Origin: Streptomyces eurythermus
GTDB taxonomy: Bacteria; Actinomycetota; Actinomycetes; Streptomycetales; Streptomycetaceae
Reading direction: 5' to 3'
Assembly (NCBI RefSeq): GCF_014649115.1
Contig: NZ_BMSK01000004.1
Span: 124,001 to 188,000 of the forward strand
DNA: 64,000 nt
Position 1 is the stretch's first letter. Every line of letters starts with the position of its first letter. The position numbers and the translations under genes are program-made. The notes beneath the pieces were generated by a model. That model had not been told where the DNA came from. It searched no databases and was given only the letters and a program-made list of their open reading frames with translations. Shown piece by piece: positions 15,980-25,022 of the stretch.

Positions 15980-18850
15980 ATGGGGGAAGAGGCCAGGTAT
16001 CCGGAGTTCGGTGCCGCGGTGAAGAGCCTCATAGCCGATTCGGGCCTCACGCTCGACCGCATCGCCGCGGAGTCCCTCAGGTCCCGCCGTACGCGACTCA
16101 CCCGCACCACTCTCAGCAGCTGGCAGACGGGCCGGAGCCGGCCGCGGGACTGGGCGGCCCTGGCCGCCTTCCTGAGCCTGGTCAGGGAGCACTCCTCGCT
16201 GCCTCCCGACCGCTTCAGGGAGGGTGTCTGGCGCGCCCTGTACCGAAAGGCGACCGTCCACGGCACGCCGTCGGCGGCTTCGGCCGCCGAGCCGGCGCGC
16301 TCCTTGGCCGGAGAGGCCGACCCGGTCCTCCTGGGCGTCCGGCGCACCCGCGAGTCGCCCGGACACGATCCCCTGCCTCCCTATGTGACACGGGACGCCG
16401 ACACCGCGATCGACAGGGCATTGGCGGCAGCGGCGGAGACCGGCGGCCTGGTACTGGTCCGTGGCGACTCGACCAGCGGGAAGACCCGCGCCGCCTTCGA
16501 GGCCATGATCCGCGTCCTGCCGGACCGCCGGCTCCTCCAGCCCCGGCGTCACAGCTCCTTCGGCCCGTGCGTGGAAGCCGCCCGTACCTCGGCGCGGCGC
16601 GGCGAGCGCTGCGTGGTCTGGCTGGACGATCTGGAGCACTATCTGGGCCCCGCCCAGCTCGACGAGGTCGCGTTGCGTCAGCTGGCGCTCTCCGGGGCCG
16701 TGCTCATCGCCACCATGCGGCTCTCGGAACACCATCGGCGTGCGCCTCGGGCGACGGGAACGGCCAAGGGCGGCGACGCCTACGCCAGGATCGACCTCAG
16801 CGACCCCGTCCTGAAGGCGGCCGACGTCATCGATCTGCACCGGAAGTGGAGCGACGGGGAGCTGGCCCGCGCCGGAGAACAGACGGATCCCCGGCTGCGG
16901 GAAGCGCTCGCCCATCACCAGCGCTACGGCATCGCCGAATATCTGTCCGCCGGGCCGCACTTGTGGGACCGCTGGCGCAATGCCCGTTACGCGGGCGGCA
17001 ACCCGCGCGGACACGCGCTGGTGAGCGCCGCGGTCGACCTGGCCCGTGCGGGCCTCGGCCCCGTGCCCATCGACCTCATCGCCTCGCTGCACACCGATTA
17101 CCTCGCGGACGAGGAGAGCGCGATGCTCATGCCGGAGCCACTGGACGAGGCCGTGGCATGGGCCACCCGGGATCCGCTCGGGGTGAGCCGGCTCCTGGTG
17201 CCCGCCGGAGAGGATCTGTGGCGCCCGTTCGAGTACCTGGTCGACATGCTGGCGCAGCTCCCCGATCCGCCCCCGGTACCGGAGTCCGTCCGCGAGGCCG
17301 CCGTGCGTCACGCGAGCTCCGTCCACGAGCGCTACAGCGTGGGGGTCTCCTGCTACGAGGCCGGGCGGAAGGACATGGCGTTCCGCGCCTTCCTCCCGTC
17401 CGCGGAATCGGGGCACGTCGACTCCATGCTGTACGTCGGCTCCATCCTGCTGGACCAGAACAAGGAAGCGGCGGCGGAGACCTGGTGGCGCCGTCTGGCG
17501 AAGGCCGGCAACACCCGCGGGATGCTCAACCTCGGCGTGCGCCACTCCAGGAAGGGACGGCGCGCGAAGGCGGAGAAGTGGTGGCGGCGGGCCTTCGAGG
17601 GCGGCCTGCCGGACGCGGCGGCCAGACTCGCCGACGTGCACGCCGACCGCGGTGAACACGAGGAAGCCGAGCGGCTCTGGAACCTGGCGCTGGAGGCCGA
17701 GGTCCCGGACGCGTTCTTCCGCTTCGGGCTGCTCGCCTACGAACGGGGGGACCTGGAAGAAGCCCGCGGGCTGTACGCGAGGGGAGCCGTGCGCGGACAC
17801 CGCGAGTGCACGACCAATCTCGCGCAGGTCTTCTTCGGACTGGGACGCCTGGAGGAGGCGGAGAAGCTCTACCTCATCGCGGCCGGCGCCGGGGACAGCG
17901 TGGCCATGCGTGCCCTGGGCACCCTCGACGAATGGCGCGGGCGCTTCACTCCGGTGGCCGAATCCCGGGAAGACCGCGCGCGCCGGGTCGCCGAGACACT
18001 TGAGCGTCTGTTCGAAGACGCCGAGAGGGAAGGCAAGTGGGACGCCACGGCCGAGTCCGCCGAGGAATGGTACGAACGGGCCTTCCGGCACGGTGACTTG
18101 ATGTCCCTGCGTCTGCTGGGCAACCTCTACCAACGGCGCGGGAAGTACCGGAAGGCCCACAAGTGTTACCGGCGCGCCGCCAAGCTGGGGGATCCGGCGT
18201 CCTTCGCCTACTTCCAGCGGCCCGTGCTCGCCGGTGCCGTGTGGCGGGAGATCCCCGGTTCACCGGACGAGGCCGACGACACCCCGTGGGGGCCCAGCCC
18301 CCGCACCCTCGGCGTCCTCGAAGCCGCCCTCGACATAGAGGCCGACATGGCGGCGGACGGCCTGAGGGAGCTTCAGGACCGGCCGGTCACGGCCCGGGAC
18401 TGGGGACTCGGCTGCTTCGACCGGCTGCCGTCGCAGACGTGGGACCAGGGTCTGGAGTGGCGCCGCCGGATGATCCAGGCCTTCGACGACCTCGCCGCCG
18501 ACATCAGGGAGGGGCGGGTGCCGAGGCCCCGCTGTACCGGGGAGGAGATGGCACTGCATCTGGCCCTGGAACAAGCGGCCGCCATCACGGACGACAGCCC
18601 CGATCTCGCCGAGGAGTTCACGGAAGGGGTGCCCGGACGGCCGGACGACTACGACTGGTTCGCCTGCAAGGACCTGCTGTTCGAGGACCACGACGTCCTG
18701 ATGCTCTACGAGCCCTGGATGGAGGGGATCGAGAGTCCGGACAGCGCGGTGAACCAGCACTTGGGCATGGTGCACCTGCGGCCGGAGGACTGGTTCAAGC
18801 CCTTCCGGCCGGAGGACGAACGCGACCCGGCCCGTCCGTCCAGGTACTGA
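15980..18850 (+). CDS. Large HTH / P-loop NTPase / TPR-Sel1-repeat protein (STAND-like)
   Basis: The 956-residue protein has four regions. Residues ~18-65 resemble a helix-turn-helix (LTLDRIAAESL ... TLSSWQTGRSRPRDW). Residues ~140-430 are a P-loop NTPase with Walker A GDSTSGKT (162-169) and Walker B VVWLDD (212-217). Residues ~448-745 are about eight Sel1/TPR-like helical repeats (EAERLWNLALEAEVPDAFFRFGLLAYERGDLEEA). Residues ~770-956 form an acidic, Trp-rich C-terminal region I do not recognise. The start at 15980 has AGGTGG upstream. HTH-NTPase-repeat layout is that of signal-transducing STAND ATPases, used as regulators and, in some lineages, phage-defence sensors. Neighbours are housekeeping genes, so function is open. 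Confidence 0.75.
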   Translation: MGEEARYPEFGAAVKSLIADSGLTLDRIAAESLRSRRTRLTRTTLSSWQTGRSRPRDWAALAAFLSLVREHSSLPPDRFREGVWRALYRKATVHGTPSAASAAEPARSLAGEADPVLLGVRRTRESPGHDPLPPYVTRDADTAIDRALAAAAETGGLVLVRGDSTSGKTRAAFEAMIRVLPDRRLLQPRRHSSFGPCVEAARTSARRGERCVVWLDDLEHYLGPAQLDEVALRQLALSGAVLIATMRLSEHHRRAPRATGTAKGGDAYARIDLSDPVLKAADVIDLHRKWSDGELARAGEQTDPRLREALAHHQRYGIAEYLSAGPHLWDRWRNARYAGGNPRGHALVSAAVDLARAGLGPVPIDLIASLHTDYLADEESAMLMPEPLDEAVAWATRDPLGVSRLLVPAGEDLWRPFEYLVDMLAQLPDPPPVPESVREAAVRHASSVHERYSVGVSCYEAGRKDMAFRAFLPSAESGHVDSMLYVGSILLDQNKEAAAETWWRRLAKAGNTRGMLNLGVRHSRKGRRAKAEKWWRRAFEGGLPDAAARLADVHADRGEHEEAERLWNLALEAEVPDAFFRFGLLAYERGDLEEARGLYARGAVRGHRECTTNLAQVFFGLGRLEEAEKLYLIAAGAGDSVAMRALGTLDEWRGRFTPVAESREDRARRVAETLERLFEDAEREGKWDATAESAEEWYERAFRHGDLMSLRLLGNLYQRRGKYRKAHKCYRRAAKLGDPASFAYFQRPVLAGAVWREIPGSPDEADDTPWGPSPRTLGVLEAALDIEADMAADGLRELQDRPVTARDWGLGCFDRLPSQTWDQGLEWRRRMIQAFDDLAADIREGRVPRPRCTGEEMALHLALEQAAAITDDSPDLAEEFTEGVPGRPDDYDWFACKDLLFEDHDVLMLYEPWMEGIESPDSAVNQHLGMVHLRPEDWFKPFRPEDERDPARPSRY

Positions 18851-18995
18851 TCCGGACCGCACGGGAATTCCCGCCCACCCTGCTCGACCTGCGCAGACGA
18901 GCTACCGACGAGGTCGGACGCTGGCCGGACACCGCCGCGTGGGAGTTCGATCGTCCCGTCCTTCCACCGCAAGCCACCCCGTCGAAAGGCCGGTT

Positions 18996-19145
18996 GTGTC
19001 CCTGCCCGAATTGCTCGTTGTCGTGCTCGTCCCGTTGGTCTTCACCGTGGTCCTGCTGGTGGCCTTCCTCGCCGCACTGCGGGGGCTGCGGGGGGACCAG
19101 CGCATCGCCGTCTTCCGGATCTTCGTCCGCGCGCTGCGGCGATGA
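18996..19145 (+). CDS. Predicted small membrane protein (49 residues)
   Basis: GTG 18996 is preceded by GAAAGG at good spacing. The product has one strong transmembrane helix (LLVVVLVPLVFTVVLLVAF) and a basic tail (RIFVRALRR). It ends just before a strong terminator, which supports it as a real transcription unit. No family is recognised. The gene may be expressed with the large upstream NTPase gene, 146 bases away. Confidence 0.5.
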   Translation: MSLPELLVVVLVPLVFTVVLLVAFLAALRGLRGDQRIAVFRIFVRALRR

Positions 19146-19148
19146 CAG

Positions 19149-19187
19149 CGCGAAGGCTCCCTGGAGCGTCTCCAGGGAGCCTTCGCG
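19149..19187. terminator. Bidirectional terminator downstream of the suf operon
   Basis: A perfect 17-bp stem (19149-19165 with 19171-19187) and 5-base loop sit 18 bases beyond the last suf-operon stop codon. On the minus strand it would end the suf transcript; on the plus strand it would end the small membrane gene. Confidence 0.9.
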
Positions 19188-19204
19188 AAAGGGGGGAGCC
19201 TCGG

Positions 19205-19537
19205 TCAGACGTTGAAGCCCAGCGCGCGGAGCTGTTCGCGGCCGTCGTCGGTGATCTTGTCGGGACCCCACGGCGGCATCCAGACCCAGTTGATGCGCAG
19301 CTCGTTGACCAGGCCGTCGGTGGCGGACTTGGCCTGGTCCTCGATCACGTCCGTCAGCGGGCAGGCCGCCGAGGTGAGGGTCATGTCGACGGTCGCGATG
19401 TTGGAGTCGTCGATGTGGATGCCGTAGATCAGGCCCAGGTTGACGACGTCGATGCCCAGCTCGGGGTCGACCACGTCCATCAGGGCCTCGCGGAGCTCCT
19501 CCTCCGAGGCCGGCTTCATCTCAGCGGTGTCGGTCAT
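19205..19537 (-). CDS. sufT: SufT-like metal-sulfur cluster assembly factor (MIP18/DUF59)
   Basis: The 110-residue protein is a MIP18/PaaD-type domain with the LTSAACPL motif (C59) and DPELGIDVVNLGLIY. These proteins help mature or insert Fe-S clusters. It is the last gene of the suf operon, and its ATG overlaps the sufU stop, so it is translationally coupled to the scaffold protein. A hairpin terminator follows. Confidence 0.92.
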   Translation of the reverse strand: MTDTAEMKPASEEELREALMDVVDPELGIDVVNLGLIYGIHIDDSNIATVDMTLTSAACPLTDVIEDQAKSATDGLVNELRINWVWMPPWGPDKITDDGREQLRALGFNV

Positions 19538-20001
19538 GCCGTCTTCCTTTCGGCGTCGGCGCCACCCAGCGCCTGGGCCGTCGCGTCCTTCCACGCCATC
19601 CAGCTCAGGAGGGCGCACTTGACCCGCGCGGGGTACTTGGAGACCCCGGCGAACGCGACCGCGTCCTCCAGGACCTCCTCCATCGCGTCGTCGGGCTCGA
19701 TCCTGCCCTTGGACTGCATCAGCTCCAGGAAGGTCTCCTGGATCCGCTGCGCCTCGGCCAGGTCCTTGCCGACCAGCAGCTCGTTGAGGACCGACGCGCT
19801 GGCCTGGCTGATCGAGCAGCCCTGGCCCTCGTACGACACGTCCTCGATCGTCGTGCCGTCGTACTTCACGCGCAGGGTGATCTCGTCGCCGCACGTCGGG
19901 TTCACGTGGTGCACCTCGGCGTCGCCATCCCTCAGACCACGCCCGTGCGGGTTCTTGTAGTGGTCCAGGATGACGTCCTGGTACATCGAGTCCAGCTTCA
20001 C
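19534..20001 (-). CDS. sufU: Fe-S cluster scaffold / sulfur-transfer protein SufU
   Basis: The 155-residue SufU/IscU-type protein has ligands C37 and D39 (PTCGDE), C62 (GQGCSISQ) and C129 (VKCALLSW). In Gram-positive SufU these bind zinc and accept persulfide from SufS. The zinc-loop insertion characteristic of SufU is present between C62 and C129. The start codon is GTG at 20001, with GAGAGG 12 bases upstream. It lies 16 bases after sufS. Confidence 0.95.
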   Translation of the reverse strand: MKLDSMYQDVILDHYKNPHGRGLRDGDAEVHHVNPTCGDEITLRVKYDGTTIEDVSYEGQGCSISQASASVLNELLVGKDLAEAQRIQETFLELMQSKGRIEPDDAMEEVLEDAVAFAGVSKYPARVKCALLSWMAWKDATAQALGGADAERKTA

Positions 20002-20017
20002 CTTGTCAGCACGCCTC

Positions 20018-21274
20018 TCAGCCGAAGAAGTTCCGTACGTGCTCCAGGCCGTCGACCAGGGCGTCGATCTCGGCCGGCGAGGAGTACAGATAGAACGACG
20101 CTCGCGTGGTCGCGGGAATTCCGTAGCGCAGGCACACCGGCCGCGCGCAGTGGTGGCCGACCCGGACCGCGATGCCCTGCTCGTCCAGCACCTGGCCCAC
20201 GTCGTGCGGGTGGATGTCGCCGAGCGTGAAGGAGATCGCCGCGCCCCGGTCCTCGGCCGTCGTCGGACCGATGATCCGCAGGTCCGGCACCTCGGCCAGG
20301 CGCCGCACCGCGTACTCCGTCAGCGCGTGCTCATGGGCGAGGATCTTGTCCATGCCGATCGAGTTCAGGTAGTCGATCGCCGCGCCGAGCCCGACCGCCT
20401 GGGCGATCGGGGGCGTGCCCGCCTCGAACTTGTGCGGTGCCGGGGCGTAGGTGGAGGAGTGCATCGAGACGGTCTCGATCATCTCGCCGCCGCCCAGGAA
20501 GGGGGGCAGGTCCTCCAGCAGCTCCTGGCGTCCCCACAGCACGCCGATGCCGGTCGGGCCGCACATCTTGTGGCCGGTGAAGGCCACGAAGTCGGCCTGG
20601 AGCGCCTGCACGTCCAGCGGCATGTGCGGCGCGGCCTGGGAGGCGTCGATGCACACCAGCGCGCCGACCTCCTGGGCGCGCCGGATGATCGTCTCGACCG
20701 GGTTGACCGTGCCCAGGATGTTCGACACCAGCACGAAGGAGACGATCTTCGTCTTCTCCGTGATGATCTCGTCGATGTTCGACAGGTCCAGCCGGCCGTC
20801 GTCCGTGAGGCCGAACCACTTCAGCTTCGCGCCCGTGCGCTGCGCCAGCAGCTGCCACGGCACGATGTTGGAGTGGTGCTCCATCTCCGTGATGACGATC
20901 TCGGTGTCCTGGTCCACCCGGTAGGGCTCGTCGGCCCAGCCGAGCATGTTCGCCACGAGGTTCAGCGACTCGGAGGCGTTCTTGGTGAAGATCACCTCGT
21001 CGCGGCTGGGCGCGTTGATGAACTCGGCGACCTTGTCGCGCGCGCCCTCGTACAGCGCCGTGGCCTCCTCGGCGAGCACATGCACACCGCGGTGGACGTT
21101 GGCGTTGTAGCGCTCGTAGTACTCGCTCAGGGCGTCCAGTACCTGGCGCGGCTTCTGGCTGGTCGCCGCGTTGTCCAGGTACACGAGCTTCCTGCCGTCG
21201 TGGACGACTCGGTCCAGAACGGGGAAGTCCTTGCGGATCGCCTCGGTGTCGAGGAGGCCCGGCAGCTGTGTCAC
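20018..21274 (-). CDS. sufS: Cysteine desulfurase SufS
   Basis: The 418-residue PLP enzyme takes sulfur from cysteine for Fe-S cluster assembly. The PLP lysine is K236 (TGHKMCGP), H133-H134 stack on the cofactor, and the persulfide cysteine is C376 (RVGHHCARPVCL). This is the class II (SufS/CsdA) arrangement. The GTG start overlaps the sufC stop by four bases. Its partner SufU is the next gene. Confidence 0.97.
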   Translation of the reverse strand: MTQLPGLLDTEAIRKDFPVLDRVVHDGRKLVYLDNAATSQKPRQVLDALSEYYERYNANVHRGVHVLAEEATALYEGARDKVAEFINAPSRDEVIFTKNASESLNLVANMLGWADEPYRVDQDTEIVITEMEHHSNIVPWQLLAQRTGAKLKWFGLTDDGRLDLSNIDEIITEKTKIVSFVLVSNILGTVNPVETIIRRAQEVGALVCIDASQAAPHMPLDVQALQADFVAFTGHKMCGPTGIGVLWGRQELLEDLPPFLGGGEMIETVSMHSSTYAPAPHKFEAGTPPIAQAVGLGAAIDYLNSIGMDKILAHEHALTEYAVRRLAEVPDLRIIGPTTAEDRGAAISFTLGDIHPHDVGQVLDEQGIAVRVGHHCARPVCLRYGIPATTRASFYLYSSPAEIDALVDGLEHVRNFFG

Positions 21275-22035
21275 GCGGATGCGCCACCCTTCACGTACGA
21301 CTCGTAGCCCTCGTTCTCCAGCTTGTCCGCGAGCTCGGGGCCGCCGGACTCGACGATGCGGCCGCCGGCGAACACGTGGACGTGGTCGGGCTTGATGTAG
21401 CGCAGGATGCGCGTGTAGTGCGTGATCAGCAGGGTGCCGACCTCGCCGGTCTCGCGGACGCGGTTGACGCCCTCGGAGACGATGCGGAGCGCGTCGACGT
21501 CCAGACCGGAGTCCGTCTCGTCGAGGATGGCGACCTTCGGCCGGAGCAGCTCCAGCTGGAGGATCTCGTGGCGCTTCTTCTCACCGCCGGAGAAGCCCTC
21601 GTTGACGTTGCGCTCGGCGAAGGACGGGTCCATGTTGAGGCGCTCCATGGCCTCCTTGACCTCCTTCACCCAGGTGCGCAGCTTCGGGGCCTCGCCGCGG
21701 ATGGCGGTGGCGGAGGTGCGCAGGAAGTTGGAGACGGAGACGCCGGGGACCTCCACCGGGTACTGCATCGCCAGGAACAGGCCGGCGCGGGCCCGCTCGT
21801 CGACGGACATCTCCAGGACGTCCTCGCCGTCCAGGGTGACGGTGCCGCCGGTGATGGTGTACTTCGGGTGACCCGCGAGGGAGTAGGCGAGGGTCGACTT
21901 GCCGGAGCCGTTGGGGCCCATGATGGCGTGCGTCTCGCCCTGCTTCACGGTGAGGTCGACGCCCTTGAGGATCTCCTTCGTGGCGTTGTCGGCCTCGACG
22001 GTGACGTGCAGGTCTCGGATTTCAAGCGTTGCCAT
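21271..22035 (-). CDS. sufC: Fe-S assembly ATPase SufC
   Basis: The 254-residue ABC-type ATPase has Walker A GPNGSGKST (40-48), signature FSGGEKKR (148-155) and Walker B VAILDETDSG (168-177). The GEKKR and DETDSG variants are diagnostic for SufC. It energises the SufB-SufC-SufD scaffold. It lies seven bases after the Rieske gene and overlaps sufS. Confidence 0.97.
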   Translation of the reverse strand: MATLEIRDLHVTVEADNATKEILKGVDLTVKQGETHAIMGPNGSGKSTLAYSLAGHPKYTITGGTVTLDGEDVLEMSVDERARAGLFLAMQYPVEVPGVSVSNFLRTSATAIRGEAPKLRTWVKEVKEAMERLNMDPSFAERNVNEGFSGGEKKRHEILQLELLRPKVAILDETDSGLDVDALRIVSEGVNRVRETGEVGTLLITHYTRILRYIKPDHVHVFAGGRIVESGGPELADKLENEGYESYVKGGASA

Positions 22036-22042
22036 GGGTGCC

Positions 22043-22363
22043 TCAGGACTCCTGGGTGAGGGAGACGAGAACGTCGTCCCCTTCGATCTTTACGGGGTAT
22101 ACGGGGACGGGGCGCGTCGCCGGAAGACTGTCGGGCTTGCCGGACCGCAGGTCGAAGCGCGAGCCGTGCAGCCAGCACTCGATGTGGCAGTCGTCGACCT
22201 CGCCCTCCGACAGCGAGACGTTCGCGTGCGAGCAGATGTCGTGGATCGCGAACACCTCGCCCTCGGTCCGCACGACCGAGACCGGCGTGCCGTCGATCTC
22301 CACCCGCTTCGGGGTGTCCTCCGTCAGCTCGCTCAGCCCACAGACGCGTACGAAGGCCGTCAT
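22043..22363 (-). CDS. Rieske-type ferredoxin within the suf operon
   Basis: The 106-residue Rieske 2Fe-2S protein has ligands C44-x-H46 (CSHANV) and C63-x2-H66 (CWLHGSRFD). It resembles ferredoxin subunits of aromatic dioxygenases but stands without an oxygenase. Its ATG overlaps the sufD stop. The same insertion between sufD and sufC is, as I recall, common in actinobacteria. It may supply electrons for cluster assembly; this is unproven. Confidence 0.93.
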   Translation of the reverse strand: MTAFVRVCGLSELTEDTPKRVEIDGTPVSVVRTEGEVFAIHDICSHANVSLSEGEVDDCHIECWLHGSRFDLRSGKPDSLPATRPVPVYPVKIEGDDVLVSLTQES

Positions 22364-23541
22364 GCGACCGAGGCCTCCAGCTCCGTCTCGATCTTGGCGA
22401 GCAGCCGCTCCTCGATGTCGGCGACGCCGATCTGCTGGACCAGCTCGGCGAAGAAGCCGCGGACCACCAGACGGCGGGCCTCGTGCTCCGGGATGCCGCG
22501 GGCCATCAGGTAGAAGAGCTGCTCGTCGTCGAAGCGGCCGGTGGCGGAGGCGTGGCCGGCGCCGACGATCTCGCCGGTCTCGATCTCCAGGTTCGGCACC
22601 GAGTCGACGCGCGCGCCGTCCGTGAGGACCAGGTTGCGGTTCATCTCGTAGGTGTCCGTGCCCTCGGCCTTGGCCTCGATGAGCACGTCACCGATCCAGA
22701 CCGCGTGCGCGCTGTCGCCCTGGAGCGCGCCCTTGTAGACGACGTTCGACTTGCAGTGCGGGGTGTTGTGCGTGACCAGCAGGCGGTGCTCGTGGTGCTG
22801 GCCGGCGTCGGTGAAGTACAGGCCGAGCAGCTCCGCCTCGCCGCCGGGGCCGGCGTACTCCACGCGCGGGTGGATGCGCACCAGGTCGCCGCCGAAGGTG
22901 ACGACGACGTGCTTGAAGCTCGCGTCCCGGCCGACCAGGGCGCTCTGCTGGGCGACGTGCACGGCGGTGTCGGCCCAGTCCACGATGGTGACCACGGTCA
23001 GCTTCGCGCCGTCACCGAGGACGTACTCCACGTTCGCGGCGCGGACGGTGTCACCGGTGTGGTCGATGACGACCGTCGCCTCGGCGAAGGCGCCGAGCTC
23101 GAACACGGTGTGCCCGTAGGTCACGCCGCCCTCGCCGTGCAGCGTGAGGCGCACCGGCTCGGTCAGCGCGGTCTCCTTCGGCACGGTGACGATCGTGGCC
23201 TCCTCGAAGGAGGAGTACGCCTGGGCCGCGATCCGGTCCACCGGCTTGCCGGCCCGGCCGAGCCGGGCGTCGTCGCGGCCGACGGTCTCCACGGTGACGC
23301 CGTCGGGGGCGGAGAAGTCGGCCTTGATCGAGCCTCCGGCGACCGCGGTGCCGTCGTGCAGTCCGCGCAGCCGCTCCAGCGGGGTGAACCGCCACTCCTC
23401 CTCGCGGCCGTGCGGGACCGGGAAGTCCGCCACGTCGAAGGACGGGGGCGCGCTCATGCGCGACACGACGGTCGACTCCGCGGCGACCGCGATCGAGCCG
23501 GCGGTGGTGGAACCCACCGGGATGTTCTGGGCCTCAGCCAT
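22360..23541 (-). CDS. sufD: Fe-S cluster assembly protein SufD
   Basis: The 393-residue SufD protein has the HGREEEWRFTPLERLRGL opening and the SufB/D C-terminal beta-helix with DGARVDSVPNLEIETGEIVGAGHASATGRFDDEQLFYLMARG. It forms the scaffold complex with SufB and SufC. ATG 23541 has a poor ribosome binding site; the choice follows the usual N-terminus of actinobacterial SufD (MAEAQNIP). It is 59 bases from sufB. Confidence 0.95.
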   Translation of the reverse strand: MAEAQNIPVGSTTAGSIAVAAESTVVSRMSAPPSFDVADFPVPHGREEEWRFTPLERLRGLHDGTAVAGGSIKADFSAPDGVTVETVGRDDARLGRAGKPVDRIAAQAYSSFEEATIVTVPKETALTEPVRLTLHGEGGVTYGHTVFELGAFAEATVVIDHTGDTVRAANVEYVLGDGAKLTVVTIVDWADTAVHVAQQSALVGRDASFKHVVVTFGGDLVRIHPRVEYAGPGGEAELLGLYFTDAGQHHEHRLLVTHNTPHCKSNVVYKGALQGDSAHAVWIGDVLIEAKAEGTDTYEMNRNLVLTDGARVDSVPNLEIETGEIVGAGHASATGRFDDEQLFYLMARGIPEHEARRLVVRGFFAELVQQIGVADIEERLLAKIETELEASVA

Positions 23542-23600
23542 GGCTGTCGTAATGCTCGCTTTCTTACGTGTGGGCTTGACGGGGAGTGCGGATTCGGCCG

Positions 23601-25022
23601 TCAGCCGACCGCGCCCTCCATCTGCAGCTCGATCAGCCGGTTGAGCTCCAGCGCGTACTCCATGGGCAGTTCCTTGGCGATCGGCTCGACGAAGCCGCGC
23701 ACGATCATCGCCATCGCCTCGTCCTCGGACAGACCGCGGCTCATCAGGTAGAAGAGCTGGTCCTCGGAGACCTTGGAGACGGTGGCCTCGTGGCCCATGG
23801 ACACGTCGTCCTCGCGGACGTCGACGTACGGGTACGTGTCCGACCGGGAGATGGTGTCGACCAGCAGCGCGTCGCACAGCACGTTGGACTTGGAGCCGGC
23901 GGCGCCCTCGCCGATCTCGATCAGACCGCGGTAGGAGGTACGGCCACCGCCGCGCGCCACGGACTTGGAGACGATGTTGGACGACGTGTTCGGCGCCATG
24001 TGGACCATCTTGGCGCCCGCGTCCTGGTGCTGGCCCTCGCCCGCGAAGGCGATGGACAGGGTCTCGCCCTTGGCGTGCTCGCCCATCAGGTAGACGGCCG
24101 GGTACTTCATCGTCACCTTGGAGCCGATGTTGCCGTCGATCCACTCCATGGTCGCGCCCTCGTAGGCGACGGCGCGCTTGGTGACCAGGTTGTAGACGTT
24201 GTTCGACCAGTTCTGGATGGTCGTGTAACGGCAGCGGGCGTTCTTCTTGACGATGATCTCGACGACCGCGGAGTGCAGCGAGTCGGACTTGTAGATCGGC
24301 GCCGTGCAGCCCTCGACGTAGTGCACGTAGGCACCCTCGTCGACGATGATCAGGGTCCGCTCGAACTGGCCCATGTTCTCCGTGTTGATACGGAAGTAGG
24401 CCTGGAGCGGGATCTCGACGTGCACGCCCTTCGGCACGTAGATGAAGGAGCCGCCGGACCACACGGCGGTGTTCAGCGCGGCGAACTTGTTGTCACCGGC
24501 CGGGATGACCGTGCCGAAGTACTCCTTGAAGAGCTCCGGGTGCTCCTTCAGCGCGGTGTCGGTGTCCAGGAAGATGACACCCTGCTCCTCCAGGTCCTCG
24601 CGGATCTGGTGGTAGACGACCTCGGACTCGTACTGGGCGGCGACACCGGCGACGAGGCGCTGCTTCTCGGCCTCCGGGATGCCCAGCTTGTCGTAGGTGT
24701 TCTTGATGTCCTCGGGCAGGTCCTCCCAGGACTCCGCCTGCTTCTCCGTGGAGCGCACGAAGTACTTGATGTTGTCGAAGTCGATGCCCGAGAGGTCGGA
24801 GCCCCAGTTCGGCATCGGCTTCTTCTCGAAGAGCTTCAGGCCCTTCAGGCGCAGCTTGGTCATCCACTCCGGCTCCGACTTCTTGCCGGAGATGTCGCGG
24901 ACGACGTCCTCGCTCAGGCCGCGCCTGGCGGAGGCACCGGCCACGTCCGAGTCGGCCCAGCCGTATTCGTACTTGCCCAGGCCCTCCAGCTCAGGGTGGG
25001 CAGTCTCCGTGGGGAGAGTCAT
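23601..25022 (-). CDS. sufB: Fe-S cluster assembly protein SufB
   Basis: The 473-residue protein is a full-length SufB, with YYVRSTEKQ-like and [26 protein letters not shown] segments and the C-terminal [30 protein letters not shown] motif. It is the core scaffold of the SufBCD complex, where clusters are built. The ATG overlaps the sufR stop, so its translation is coupled to the repressor. First structural gene of the operon. Confidence 0.97.
   Translation of the reverse strand: MTLPTETAHPELEGLGKYEYGWADSDVAGASARRGLSEDVVRDISGKKSEPEWMTKLRLKGLKLFEKKPMPNWGSDLSGIDFDNIKYFVRSTEKQAESWEDLPEDIKNTYDKLGIPEAEKQRLVAGVAAQYESEVVYHQIREDLEEQGVIFLDTDTALKEHPELFKEYFGTVIPAGDNKFAALNTAVWSGGSFIYVPKGVHVEIPLQAYFRINTENMGQFERTLIIVDEGAYVHYVEGCTAPIYKSDSLHSAVVEIIVKKNARCRYTTIQNWSNNVYNLVTKRAVAYEGATMEWIDGNIGSKVTMKYPAVYLMGEHAKGETLSIAFAGEGQHQDAGAKMVHMAPNTSSNIVSKSVARGGGRTSYRGLIEIGEGAAGSKSNVLCDALLVDTISRSDTYPYVDVREDDVSMGHEATVSKVSEDQLFYLMSRGLSEDEAMAMIVRGFVEPIAKELPMEYALELNRLIELQMEGAVG

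Noticed and set aside
15029..18160. Long minus-strand open frame covering the STAND-like gene
   Set aside because: Only the last 178 codons (from 15565) are real, a TetR regulator. The rest is a shadow of the plus-strand gene at 15980-18850, which has Walker motifs and a ribosome binding site.
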